Assembly: GCA_030689795.1 (NCBI GenBank)
Contig: JAUYEO010000067.1
Location: 1 to 8,329, forward strand
Reading direction: 5' to 3'
DNA length: 8,329 nt
From: Desulfobacterales bacterium
Lineage (GTDB): Bacteria > Desulfobacterota > Desulfobacteria > Desulfobacterales > RPRI01
The stretch's first letter is position 1; each line of letters starts with the position of its first letter. The notes under the pieces were generated by a model. That model had not been told where the DNA came from and made no database searches. It was given only the letters and a program-made list of their open reading frames with translations. Shown here piece by piece: positions 1-5,796 of the stretch. The translations under genes and the position numbers were made by a program.

Positions 1-1175
1 GAGATCGTTTTGCTGTCTATGATTTCGCCTTCTGCTATCATTTTAAGAGCTTCATCCATACCTATCTCATGAACATTCAAAATCTCATCCCTGTCGAGAT
101 TCTGCACAGCCTTTACAAGACCTGTCGCAAGGTAAAGATGAATACGCTCATCCGAATAACCGGGAACCGGAATTATTTCGGTCAATTTTTCCAGTTTATC
201 TGAACTGTAACCCGTTTCCTCAACCAGTTCCCTTTTCGCGCACTCGATGGGAGATTCTCCGGGGTTTAAAGTGCCGGCCGGTATTTCCCATATGAAGCCT
301 CCTGCCGCATAACGATACTGCTTTATCAATAAAACGGTATTTTTATTCAACATGGGAACCATTGCCGATGCGCCGGGATGTCGTATGATGTCGATAACGG
401 TTGTAACTCCGTTCGGGAGAGTTATATTGTCTAAAGCAAGGGTAAAAACCTTCCCCTCATAAATTGTTTTTGTTTCGTTCAGTTTAGCAGAGGTTCTTCT
501 TCCGTTTTTACGGAAAACATCAATGCCTGTCGTTTTATTAATCTCATTTATTGAAATCCTGCCTTCTCTTATCAAAACCGGGGGCTCCTCCGTAGCATCT
601 ATCACTGTCGAGCCTACGCCCCCCTCAAGATCTCCGGCATCAATTATCAGGTCAACACTTTCGGCTATACCAGGATCAATTTCCGAAATCATGCTGCAGC
701 CCCGGTTTCCGGAAAGGTTGGCGCTGGTTCCGGTGACCGGTCCTCCGACGGCTCTCACAAGTGCGGATGCAACCGGATGGCCCGGCTTCCTGACGCCTAT
801 TTTACCGCTTCCTGCTGTAAGATTCGCCGGAAGATTCTCATTTGCCTCAAATACGATTGTAATTCCTCCGGGCCAGAAACTTTCCATTATCTTCTGAGCC
901 GCAGGAGGAATATTCCGCACAAGGCAGGAGAGCATCAGGTAACTCTCCGCAAGGACAAGAAGAGGTTTTTCGCTCCGGCGCCCCTTTATTTCAAAGATCC
1001 TGCCGACAGCCTCTTCATTGAAAGCATCGGCGGCCAGCCCGTAAAGGCCTTTTGTCGGGAATATGACTATCCCGCCGCTTCTTACAACAGACGCGGCTCT
1101 CTGTATAAGTTCCGGTTCAGGCTTTAACGGATCGATTTTTATCGTCTTATCTGAAATCTTCAATTTTTTTCGCAT
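1..1175 (-). CDS. YrdC/Sua5-type threonylcarbamoyl-AMP synthase fused to Nudix ADP-ribose pyrophosphatase (3' end outside window)
   Basis: This reading frame stays open from an ATG at 1175 to the window edge, giving 391 residues. Residues about 20-210 are a YrdC domain, which makes threonylcarbamoyl-AMP from threonine, bicarbonate and ATP for tRNA t6A. Visible motifs are PTKGLYGL (40-47), IKGRRSEKPL (63-72), WPGGIT (101-106), GTSANLSG (149-156) and STVID...IREGR (189-206). Residues from about 232 form a Nudix hydrolase with a complete Nudix box: G301, E307, R315-E316-L317, E319-E320 and G322. A proline 16 residues after the box (P338, in PVPGYSDER) is typical of ADP-ribose pyrophosphatases. 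No stop or frame change separates the domains. The ATG lies inside the end of purDE and overlaps it by 29 bp, so translational coupling is likely. Its ribosome binding site is weak (AGG about 10 nt upstream). Roughly 20-30 residues should follow outside the window. The domain calls are firm; a joint function is not established. Confidence 0.9.
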   Translation of the reverse strand, partial: MRKKLKISDKTIKIDPLKPEPELIQRAASVVRSGGIVIFPTKGLYGLAADAFNEEAVGRIFEIKGRRSEKPLLVLAESYLMLSCLVRNIPPAAQKIMESFWPGGITIVFEANENLPANLTAGSGKIGVRKPGHPVASALVRAVGGPVTGTSANLSGNRGCSMISEIDPGIAESVDLIIDAGDLEGGVGSTVIDATEEPPVLIREGRISINEINKTTGIDVFRKNGRRTSAKLNETKTIYEGKVFTLALDNITLPNGVTTVIDIIRHPGASAMVPMLNKNTVLLIKQYRYAAGGFIWEIPAGTLNPGESPIECAKRELVEETGYSSDKLEKLTEIIPVPGYSDERIHLYLATGLVKAVQNLDRDEILNVHEIGMDEALKMIAEGEIIDSKTI

Positions 1176-2919
1176 TCTTTTCAACCTGAAGCGCCATCTC
1201 CTTCTTGAAGGCGTCAAGCATGCCGGAAAGCGCCGGGTCCGAAATTCCAAGGATCTGCGCCGCAAGTATTCCCGCATTTCTTGCCCCGGGTTTTCCTATC
1301 GCAACAGTTGCCACCGGTATTCCGGGAGGCATCTGGACGGTCGAGAGGAGAGAATCAAACCCGGAAAGGCATGAAGAATCAATCGGTACCCCTATCACGG
1401 GAAGAGAAGTATGCGCTGCGAGTACACCGGCAAGATGCGCGGCATGGCCCGCCCCGGCAATTATGACTTTTACCCCCCGATCCCTTGCCGTTTTTGCTAT
1501 TCTTGAAGCTCTTTCAGGGCTCCTGTGCGCCGATGCCACAGTAATACCGAAGGGAATGTCGAATTTCTTTAAAACGGCAACCGCCTCTTCCATGACATCA
1601 TAATCGGAATCGCTGCCCATCACAATTTCCACTTTAGGAAGAACCGCCTTGCGCATCACCGCCTTTTTGCCGATATCTTTACGGTACAGGACTCCTTCCC
1701 ATTTTATCATGGAAACAGCCTGGTATGCCTTGTCGATTGCGGCGGTAACGGTATCCCCGAGGGCGGTGACTCCGAGGACGCGGCCCCCGTTTGTGACAAC
1801 AGAGCCGTTTTTAAACTTTGTGCCTGCATGAAACACGACGACATCCTTTATGCGCGCAGCCTCTTTGAGCCCTTTTATGGGTATCTCTTTCCTGTAGGAG
1901 CCCGGATAACCTCCCGATGCCATGACAACACACACAGATGCCCTCTCGTCAATTTCCAGTTTGCACTCATGAAGCCTTTCCTCTATTACAGCCTCCATTA
2001 CCGGGATAATGTCGTTTTTCATTCTTATCAAAAGAGGCTGCGCTTCAGGATCCCCGAAGCGGCCGTTGAATTCCAGAACCTTTATTCTGTCTCTGTCAAT
2101 CATCAGCCCGGCGTACAGAACTCCCTTGTAAGGCCTGCCCTCTGCAGCCATAGCCCGGACAACGGGTATCATGATCTCTGCCATGACCCTCTTGTGAATA
2201 TACCTGTCCACAACCGGAGCAGGTGAATAAGCTCCCATTCCGCCGGTGTTGGGACCTTTGTCATCGTCAAAAACAGGCTTGTGATCCTGTGAAGACGGAA
2301 GAGGAAGAACCGTTTTCCCGTCAGTAAAAGCAAGGAAAGACGCCTCCTCGCCGACAAGGCATTCTTCAATTACGACCATCTTTCCGGCATCCCCGTAAGT
2401 CCGTTTAACCAGTATGCTGTCAAGGGCGTCGATTGCTTCTTTTTCCGTTGAGCAGACGATTACTCCCTTTCCCGCGGCAAGCCCGTTGGCTTTGACAACC
2501 AGAGGAGCGCCTTTCTTCCGGATGTAGGCTTCAGCTTTCCCGTAGTTTGTAAATACCTTCCCTTCGGCAGTCGGAATGCCGTATTTGGTCATTATCGCTT
2601 TTGAGAAGGATTTGCTCGATTCTATCTCGGCGGCTCTCATCGAAGCCCCGAAAACCTTCAAGCCCTCTTTTTCAAAGAGGTCCGTTATTCCCATGGAAAG
2701 GGGAGCTTCCGGGCCGACAATCGTAAGCCCGATTTTTTCCTTCTTCGCGAACTCAAGGAGCTTTTTTATATCATCCGCCTCGATAGGCACGCACTCGGCA
2801 AGATCTGCGATACCGGCATTCCCCGGAGCGCAATAGATTTTTTTCACTCTGGGACTTTGAGCTATTTTCCAGATAAGCGCGTGTTCTCTGCCGCCGCTTC
2901 CGACTACCAAAACTTTCAT
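1147..2919 (-). CDS. purD-purE: PurD-PurE fusion: phosphoribosylamine--glycine ligase plus N5-CAIR mutase
   Basis: This 590-residue cytoplasmic protein carries two non-consecutive steps of de novo purine synthesis. Residues 1 to about 425 are GAR synthetase (PurD), close to the usual full length. They show VVGSGGREHAL at the N-terminus, CAPGNAGIA (30-38), the ATP-grasp segment VKANGLAAGKG (142-152), PNTGGMGAYSP (223-233) and LEFNGRFGDPE (282-292). The Gly in EFNGRFGDPE is commonly Val or Cys. Residues from about 429 are class I PurE, which converts N5-CAIR to CAIR. It has MGSDSD (434-439), SAHRSP with the catalytic-type His465, and AGAGHAAHLAGV (488-499). The linker is only a few residues and the frame is unbroken. 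An AGGAGGT Shine-Dalgarno lies 4-5 nt before the ATG, so the start is secure. It is 107 bp downstream of the RimK-like gene, so it may be in the same operon or have its own promoter. No purK is visible here. Confidence 0.95.
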   Translation of the reverse strand: MKVLVVGSGGREHALIWKIAQSPRVKKIYCAPGNAGIADLAECVPIEADDIKKLLEFAKKEKIGLTIVGPEAPLSMGITDLFEKEGLKVFGASMRAAEIESSKSFSKAIMTKYGIPTAEGKVFTNYGKAEAYIRKKGAPLVVKANGLAAGKGVIVCSTEKEAIDALDSILVKRTYGDAGKMVVIEECLVGEEASFLAFTDGKTVLPLPSSQDHKPVFDDDKGPNTGGMGAYSPAPVVDRYIHKRVMAEIMIPVVRAMAAEGRPYKGVLYAGLMIDRDRIKVLEFNGRFGDPEAQPLLIRMKNDIIPVMEAVIEERLHECKLEIDERASVCVVMASGGYPGSYRKEIPIKGLKEAARIKDVVVFHAGTKFKNGSVVTNGGRVLGVTALGDTVTAAIDKAYQAVSMIKWEGVLYRKDIGKKAVMRKAVLPKVEIVMGSDSDYDVMEEAVAVLKKFDIPFGITVASAHRSPERASRIAKTARDRGVKVIIAGAGHAAHLAGVLAAHTSLPVIGVPIDSSCLSGFDSLLSTVQMPPGIPVATVAIGKPGARNAGILAAQILGISDPALSGMLDAFKKEMALQVEKNAKKIEDFR

Positions 2920-2923
2920 AAAG

Positions 2924-2930
2924 ACCTCCT
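2924..2930 (-). promoter_or_regulatory. strong ribosome binding site of purDE
   Basis: On the minus strand AGGAGGT precedes the purDE ATG by about 4-5 nt. It is the strongest Shine-Dalgarno match in the window and fixes the start codon at 2919. The neighbouring genes have much weaker sites, which suggests purDE translation is initiated independently. Confidence 0.75.
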
Positions 2931-2987
2931 GTCTGAAGTGGTTCGTGTATTGGGGTGTTATGTGTCAGGTGTTAAGTTTCTTTTCAT

Positions 2988-3019
2988 TTTGTGCCTTTGT
3001 GCCTCTGTGCCTTTGCCCC
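2988..3019. repeat. tandem octamer, four units of TTTGTGCC type (GGCACAAA on the minus strand)
   Basis: Four 8-bp units are consecutive on the plus strand: TTTGTGCC, TTTGTGCC, TCTGTGCC and TTTGCCCC. The first two are identical, the third has one change and the fourth is more degenerate. They fill the gap between the RimK-like stop and purDE and begin 8 bp beyond the stop codon. A second short repetitive stretch of TGTTA-like words follows at 2956-2974. There is no direct sign of function. Confidence 0.7.
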
Positions 3020-3026
3020 TTGCTCT

Positions 3027-3782
3027 TCACTGTTTTGCATATTCCCTGATCAACCTGTCCGTAATCTCCTGTTTCCTGCGCTCAAGCTCAACCCTTTCTA
3101 TGCGGGCGCCCTTAATGCCGCCGTTTAAAGCTATTTCCGAAAGGTAATATTTCCCGTCTGAAGCGACCATGATGTCGATGTGGGCATAAGGGAATTTTCC
3201 TCTCTCCATTACAGCCCTGCAAAATCTCTCTTTATCCGCATCGAGGTCAACCGGCCGGCTTGAGCCGCCCGCCGCCATGTTCATCCTGAAATTATCGGGA
3301 TTATGCCTCGCATATGCTTCCACATAATCTCCTGCCATGATCACGCGAAGATCCGTAAAACCCTCGACATACGGCTGTAATATAAAAGGGTGGGTTGATT
3401 CCGACATTGAAACAAAACTGTAAAGCGTCTCTATCGAGTCCCACTTTCTTATCCCGTGCCCGCAATGCATCTGGTCTTCCTTTGTAACCACAGGGCCGTT
3501 TCCCTCCCTGTTGTACAAGCTGATCGCATCAAGCAGCTTCTTCCTCCTTGAAATCACCAAAGTATTCGGAAGCATCCACCTGTTCAAAAGAAGAGTCTGA
3601 ACGACCTTTGAGCCGCTTATGATTTGAGAAAGTGGAGACGGAACACAAAAAACGCCTCTTTCGAGAAGGTCGATTAATAAAAACTGATTCAACTCGCCTG
3701 CTGCCGGTTTTCCGACAAATATATCGCCGCGGCCCAACTCATCATACCGGTCCAGCAATTCTTTTGGACTTGTTATTATCAA
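3027..3782 (-). CDS. small RimK-like ATP-grasp protein of unknown substrate
   Basis: This 251-residue protein has the C-terminal part of a RimK-type ATP-grasp ligase, a fold that joins a carboxylate to an amine or thiol using ATP. The nucleotide-binding Lys is probably K101 (VVTKEDQ), followed by a glycine-containing loop, CGHGI (107-111). Residues 134-149 (ILQPYVEG then TDLRVIM), 157-176 (with NFRMNMAAGGSSR) and 200-220 (AHIDIM to SEIALN) match the RimK pattern of an acceptor loop and metal ligands. The final ligands are spaced E216-x3-N220 rather than the usual E-x-N. The start is a TTG immediately after the ddl stop codon. An AGGTG lies 5 nt upstream inside ddl, and the nearby ATG at 3786 is in another frame that soon stops. 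It is almost certainly translated together with ddl. Substrate and pathway cannot be read from the sequence; a peptide-like or cell-wall role is only suggested by its neighbour. Confidence 0.85.
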   Translation of the reverse strand: MIITSPKELLDRYDELGRGDIFVGKPAAGELNQFLLIDLLERGVFCVPSPLSQIISGSKVVQTLLLNRWMLPNTLVISRRKKLLDAISLYNREGNGPVVTKEDQMHCGHGIRKWDSIETLYSFVSMSESTHPFILQPYVEGFTDLRVIMAGDYVEAYARHNPDNFRMNMAAGGSSRPVDLDADKERFCRAVMERGKFPYAHIDIMVASDGKYYLSEIALNGGIKGARIERVELERRKQEITDRLIREYAKQ

Positions 3783-4754
3783 TCATTCACCTGCCAATGC
3801 CTTTTTTTTATCCGGCTTCTTACCCCGCCCATCCATGCCGAGCTCTATCAGCGTGTCAAGCAGTCCGCCGAAAGAGATGCCGGCCGTCTTTGCTGCTCTG
3901 GGCAAAAGACTTGTGGCGGTCATTCCGGGGATAGTGTTTGTTTCGAGAAGATAAATATCCTTTCCGGCAAGAATCATGTCGGTCCTGCTGTATCCTCTGC
4001 AGAAAAGAGCCTTGTGAGCCGTTTTTGCAAATTCCCTCGCTTTAATTTCCAGGGATTCATCTATACGGGCCGGGCAGATCTCTCTGGTTGCCCCGGCGGT
4101 ATACTTTGCCGTGTAATCAAAAAACTCATAATTTTTATCCGGAATTATTTCAACAATCGGCAAAGCCTCAAGTTTATCGTTTCCTATAACTGCGCCCGTA
4201 ATCTCGACGCCCTTTATAAAGGCTTCGATCAGAAGAGTATCATCGTAAGAAAATGCCGTCTTTACGGCCTCCATAAAAGATTCCCCCGTTTTTACAATGG
4301 AAACCCCGATACTCGAACCGCCGGAAACAGGCTTTATAACAAGCGGCATGCCGAGACGTCTTTCACAGGTTTCAGGGTCAACCGGATCACCTCTTTTAAT
4401 TACCATATAAGGAGGAACAGGAAGCCCGGATTTCTCGAACAGCAGTTTTGAGGCGAGCTTGTTCATGGCAACGGCGCTTCCAAGAACACCCGAGCCCTGG
4501 TAGGGGATATCAAGAAGATCGAGCAAACCCTGAACCGTTCCGTCCTCCCCATACTGCCCGTGAAGTATTATAAGCGCTACATCAATATTCGCAGAATCGG
4601 AGACAAGGCGTAAAAGATCCGACCGGGGGTCGTAACGGATAACGTCATATTTTGTCTTATCCAGAGCATCGAAGACCTGGTCTCCGCTCTTTTTGGAGAC
4701 CTCGCGCTCGGATGATATACCGCCTGAAAGAAGCGCAACAGTGATTTTTTTCAT
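3783..4754 (-). CDS. ddl: D-alanine--D-alanine ligase
   Basis: This 323-residue cytoplasmic ATP-grasp enzyme makes the D-Ala-D-Ala dipeptide for peptidoglycan precursors. Family signatures are in order: LLSGGISSEREVS (8-20, with E16), HGQYGEDG (65-72), KPVSGGSSIGV (141-151), E184 in KGVEIT, YTAKYTAG (214-221), YSRTDM with R257 and D259, and the closing ETNTIPGMT (271-279) followed by TSLLP. The length is normal. The start at 4754 is preferred because AAAGGAA lies 9 nt upstream and MKKITVALLSGG is the usual Ddl N-terminus. An in-frame ATG at 4787 would add 11 residues encoded partly by a repeat fragment. The upstream DUF1992 stop is 16 bp away and the RimK-like gene follows with no gap, so the three genes form one transcription unit. 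The last residues are basic and probably disordered. Confidence 0.97.
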   Translation of the reverse strand: MKKITVALLSGGISSEREVSKKSGDQVFDALDKTKYDVIRYDPRSDLLRLVSDSANIDVALIILHGQYGEDGTVQGLLDLLDIPYQGSGVLGSAVAMNKLASKLLFEKSGLPVPPYMVIKRGDPVDPETCERRLGMPLVIKPVSGGSSIGVSIVKTGESFMEAVKTAFSYDDTLLIEAFIKGVEITGAVIGNDKLEALPIVEIIPDKNYEFFDYTAKYTAGATREICPARIDESLEIKAREFAKTAHKALFCRGYSRTDMILAGKDIYLLETNTIPGMTATSLLPRAAKTAGISFGGLLDTLIELGMDGRGKKPDKKKALAGE

Positions 4755-4763
4755 TTCATCCGG

Positions 4764-4770
4764 TTCCTTT
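4764..4770 (-). promoter_or_regulatory. ribosome binding site deciding the ddl start
   Basis: On the minus strand AAAGGAA is centred about 12 nt before the ATG at 4754. The alternative in-frame ATG at 4787 has no comparable site. This supports the shorter, family-like N-terminus. Confidence 0.55.
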
Positions 4771-5181
4771 TTATAAGACTTTTGCATAACACCCCGTTAA
4801 AAGCCGCTGCTTCTGCCCGAATTTGTCGACCAGTTTTTCGGCATAGAGCTCGGACTCCTCGAACATAACGGGTGTGTTCCGCAAAAGGTTTACTTTCATT
4901 ATCATATAGTTAAGTTTCTTCAACACCCGATATTTTTCCGCGGTATCTTCCATGCCGGCAAGCAGATCTTCAGTTTTGCGGATCTCTTTTTTAAGCTCGA
5001 GCTCAGGGGGAATGTAGTCGGCATTTTTCAATATCTTGTATGCAATGCGAAGATCTTCCGGAACAGAACCTGACTCTTCTATATCAAGGGGTTTTCCGGC
5101 CCCCGGCAGGTTCTCGAATTCGCCCCTTCTCTGGGCATCCAGTATTCTTTCTTCAACAATTTTATCGAAACCGGGCAGCAT
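4771..5181 (-). CDS. DUF1992 (DnaJC28-like conserved domain) protein
   Basis: This 136-residue protein matches DUF1992, a domain also found at the C-terminus of eukaryotic DNAJC28; its bacterial function is unknown to me. The signature block is clear: an N-terminal ERILDAQRRGEF (11-22), NLPGAGKPLD (24-33), VPEDLRIAYKILKNA (40-54) and PPELELKKEI (58-67). A predicted helical region with hydrophobic heptads follows to about residue 120. No signal peptide or membrane segment is seen, so it is probably cytoplasmic. The ATG at 5181 places the signature at the expected distance from the N-terminus. The ribosome binding site is poor (AAGAGTGA about 10 nt upstream). The last codons (GCYAKVL and the stop) are written in a 20-bp sequence that matches the end of the repeat element at 5199-5364, so the C-terminus may have been altered by an old insertion. 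It is first in the cluster with ddl and the RimK-like gene. Confidence 0.9.
   Translation of the reverse strand: MLPGFDKIVEERILDAQRRGEFENLPGAGKPLDIEESGSVPEDLRIAYKILKNADYIPPELELKKEIRKTEDLLAGMEDTAEKYRVLKKLNYMIMKVNLLRNTPVMFEESELYAEKLVDKFGQKQRLLTGCYAKVL
4776..4795. repeat. solo end fragment of the 5199-5364 repeat element
   Basis: These 20 bp match 5200-5219 with one mismatch (AGACTTTTGCAT... versus AGACCTTTGCAT...) in the same orientation. The fragment covers the last codons of the DUF1992 gene, just short of its stop, and reaches back into its reading frame. With the full element it brackets DUF1992 as a direct repeat 424 bp apart. Confidence 0.7.
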
Positions 5182-5198
5182 GGCTCAAATCACTCTTA

Positions 5199-5364
5199 GA
5201 GACCTTTGCATAACACCCCCTTTTGCCCGATTACTGCGTCAGGCTCAAATTTCGGCACACAGTGAAGCGATAGCGCTATCCTCGAAATACTTAAATGTAT
5301 TCCTGTGGTTGAAATTTTCGCCTTCCTTGTACTTGGCCAAAATTGGACGTTCTTCAAAGGTCTC
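5199..5364. mobile_element. MITE-like non-coding element with long imperfect inverted repeats
   Basis: The ends are perfect 10-bp inverted repeats, GAGACCTTTG at 5199-5208 and CAAAGGTCTC at 5355-5364. The similarity continues inward as imperfect arms of about 62-64 nt (5199-5262 and 5303-5364), roughly two thirds identical, including a shared TTTTG block and an AAATTTC block. A 12-bp perfect palindrome, GATAGCGCTATC, sits at 5269-5280 near the centre. No reading frame of note lies inside. No target-site duplication is obvious at the junctions (left CTCTTA, right GCTTTG). These traits fit a small transposable element mobilised in trans or a large palindromic intergenic repeat. The element sits 17 bp upstream of the DUF1992 start, so any transcript from further upstream must read through it. 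Confidence 0.65.
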
Positions 5365-5503
5365 GCTTTGACAGATAATAAATCATTTTTTAATCAAACT
5401 GCAAAATTTACCCAAAAATAAAACAAACTTGTTGTTATTACAATCATTATTTTACGGCAGCTTCGTAAAAAATCTTTCTGTGACTGAGGCGGCATCGCTG
5501 CAT
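5365..5503. other. AT-rich intergenic stretch without genes
   Basis: Together with the repeat element and the tRNA terminator this makes up the 368-bp non-coding gap between DUF1992 and the tRNA. It holds the weak promoter candidate and a 7-bp inverted repeat, TTTTACG...CGTAAAA, at 5450-5470 with a 7-nt loop and no clean T tract. I see no open reading frame or RNA gene in it. Confidence 0.6.
5375..5404 (-). promoter_or_regulatory. possible promoter for the DUF1992-ddl-ATP-grasp cluster
   Basis: On the minus strand a TTGCAG box and a TATTAT box are separated by 18 bp within an AT-rich stretch downstream of the tRNA terminator. The -10 match is good but the -35 is weak. It is the best candidate I can see, and transcription would have to cross the repeat element to reach DUF1992. 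Confidence 0.25.
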
Positions 5504-5536
5504 AAAAAAGGCCCCTTGAAAAACAAGGAGCCTTTT
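5504..5536 (-). terminator. intrinsic terminator of the tRNA-Met gene
   Basis: On the minus strand a 13-bp stem with one G-U pair (arms 5536-5524 and 5518-5506) encloses a five-T loop and runs into six T residues. It starts 13 nt after the CCA end of the tRNA, so the tRNA is probably transcribed alone. Confidence 0.85.
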
Positions 5537-5549
5537 ATCGGACCAATAA

Positions 5550-5626
5550 TGGTGGCGATGCAGGGATTTGAACCCCGGACACTGCGGATATGAGCCGCAT
5601 GCTCTGACCAACTGAGCTACATCGCC
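5550..5626 (-). tRNA. tRNA-Met (anticodon CAT), elongator type
   Basis: The minus strand folds into a complete 77-nt cloverleaf including an encoded CCA. The acceptor stem GGCGATG/CATCGCC is perfect, the D stem is GCTC/GAGC, the anticodon stem is TGCGG/CCGCA around loop CTCATAT, the variable loop is five nt, and the T arm is CGGGG-TTCAAAT-CCCTG. A G1-C72 pair and the absence of three consecutive G-C pairs in the anticodon stem argue against initiator tRNA. A CAT anticodon can also belong to tRNA-Ile2, whose C34 is changed to lysidine by TilS. Elongator Met is preferred from overall resemblance, but this cannot be settled from the sequence alone. It has its own likely promoter and terminator. 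Confidence 0.93.
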
Positions 5627-5642
5627 AAAAATCAGAAGAGGG

Positions 5643-5671
5643 TATCTACCAGCTCATATTTCTTTAGTCAA
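5643..5671 (-). promoter_or_regulatory. likely promoter of the tRNA-Met gene
   Basis: On the minus strand TTGACT (5671-5666) and TAGATA (5648-5643) are exactly 17 bp apart. They end 16 bp before the tRNA 5' end, which would give a short leader. The -35 is near consensus and the -10 is moderate. Confidence 0.5.
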
Positions 5672-5690
5672 GCTGAAATCAATTCCTTTT

Positions 5691-5743
5691 AGGAGCCGTT
5701 ACGAAATAACTATTGCATTTCAGACTATTTCGTTACGGCTCCT
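5691..5743. repeat. perfect 18-bp inverted repeat (large hairpin)
   Basis: The arms at 5691-5708 (AGGAGCCGTTACGAAATA) and 5726-5743 are exactly complementary, with a 17-nt spacer. It sits between the zinc-ribbon gene stop (5797) and the tRNA promoter. Neither strand has a T tract directly after the stem, so it is not a textbook intrinsic terminator. It could be a REP-like or transposon-derived palindrome, or an mRNA 3'-end hairpin for the large gene. Confidence 0.8.
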
Positions 5744-5796
5744 TATGCCGTTTTTGACATCCAGGTGACTACTTTATTTTTTTATGGCGGCTTGCC

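Noticed and set aside
523..897. Plus-strand reading frames opposite the YrdC domain and other housekeeping genes
   Set aside because: The minus strand encodes intact conserved domains across these regions. The plus-strand peptides show no family motifs and lack ribosome binding sites.
2940..2980. A sigma-70 promoter for purDE (TTAACA on the minus strand)
   Set aside because: At 17-18 bp downstream there is no convincing -10 box, and the stretch is simple repetitive sequence.
2988..3019. Possible CRISPR array or origin iterons
   Set aside because: The units are 8 bp with no spacers, there are only four, and no cas, dnaA or rep gene is near.
4755..4787. Longer ddl start at 4787
   Set aside because: The extra 11 residues are encoded partly by the repeat fragment, are unlike Ddl N-termini and lack a ribosome binding site, while 4754 has one.
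5368..5394. Plus-strand TTGACA with a TTTAAT 15 bp downstream
   Set aside because: The spacer is too short and no plus-strand gene follows; the tRNA terminator and tRNA on the other strand come next.
5450..5470. TTTTACG/CGTAAAA inverted repeat as a terminator
   Set aside because: The stem is only 7 bp with weak A-T ends and no clean T run on either strand. The strong tRNA terminator is nearby and sufficient.
5691..5743. Intrinsic terminator for the zinc-ribbon gene
   Set aside because: The stem is excellent but neither strand has a run of T immediately after it, so it is listed as an inverted repeat instead.
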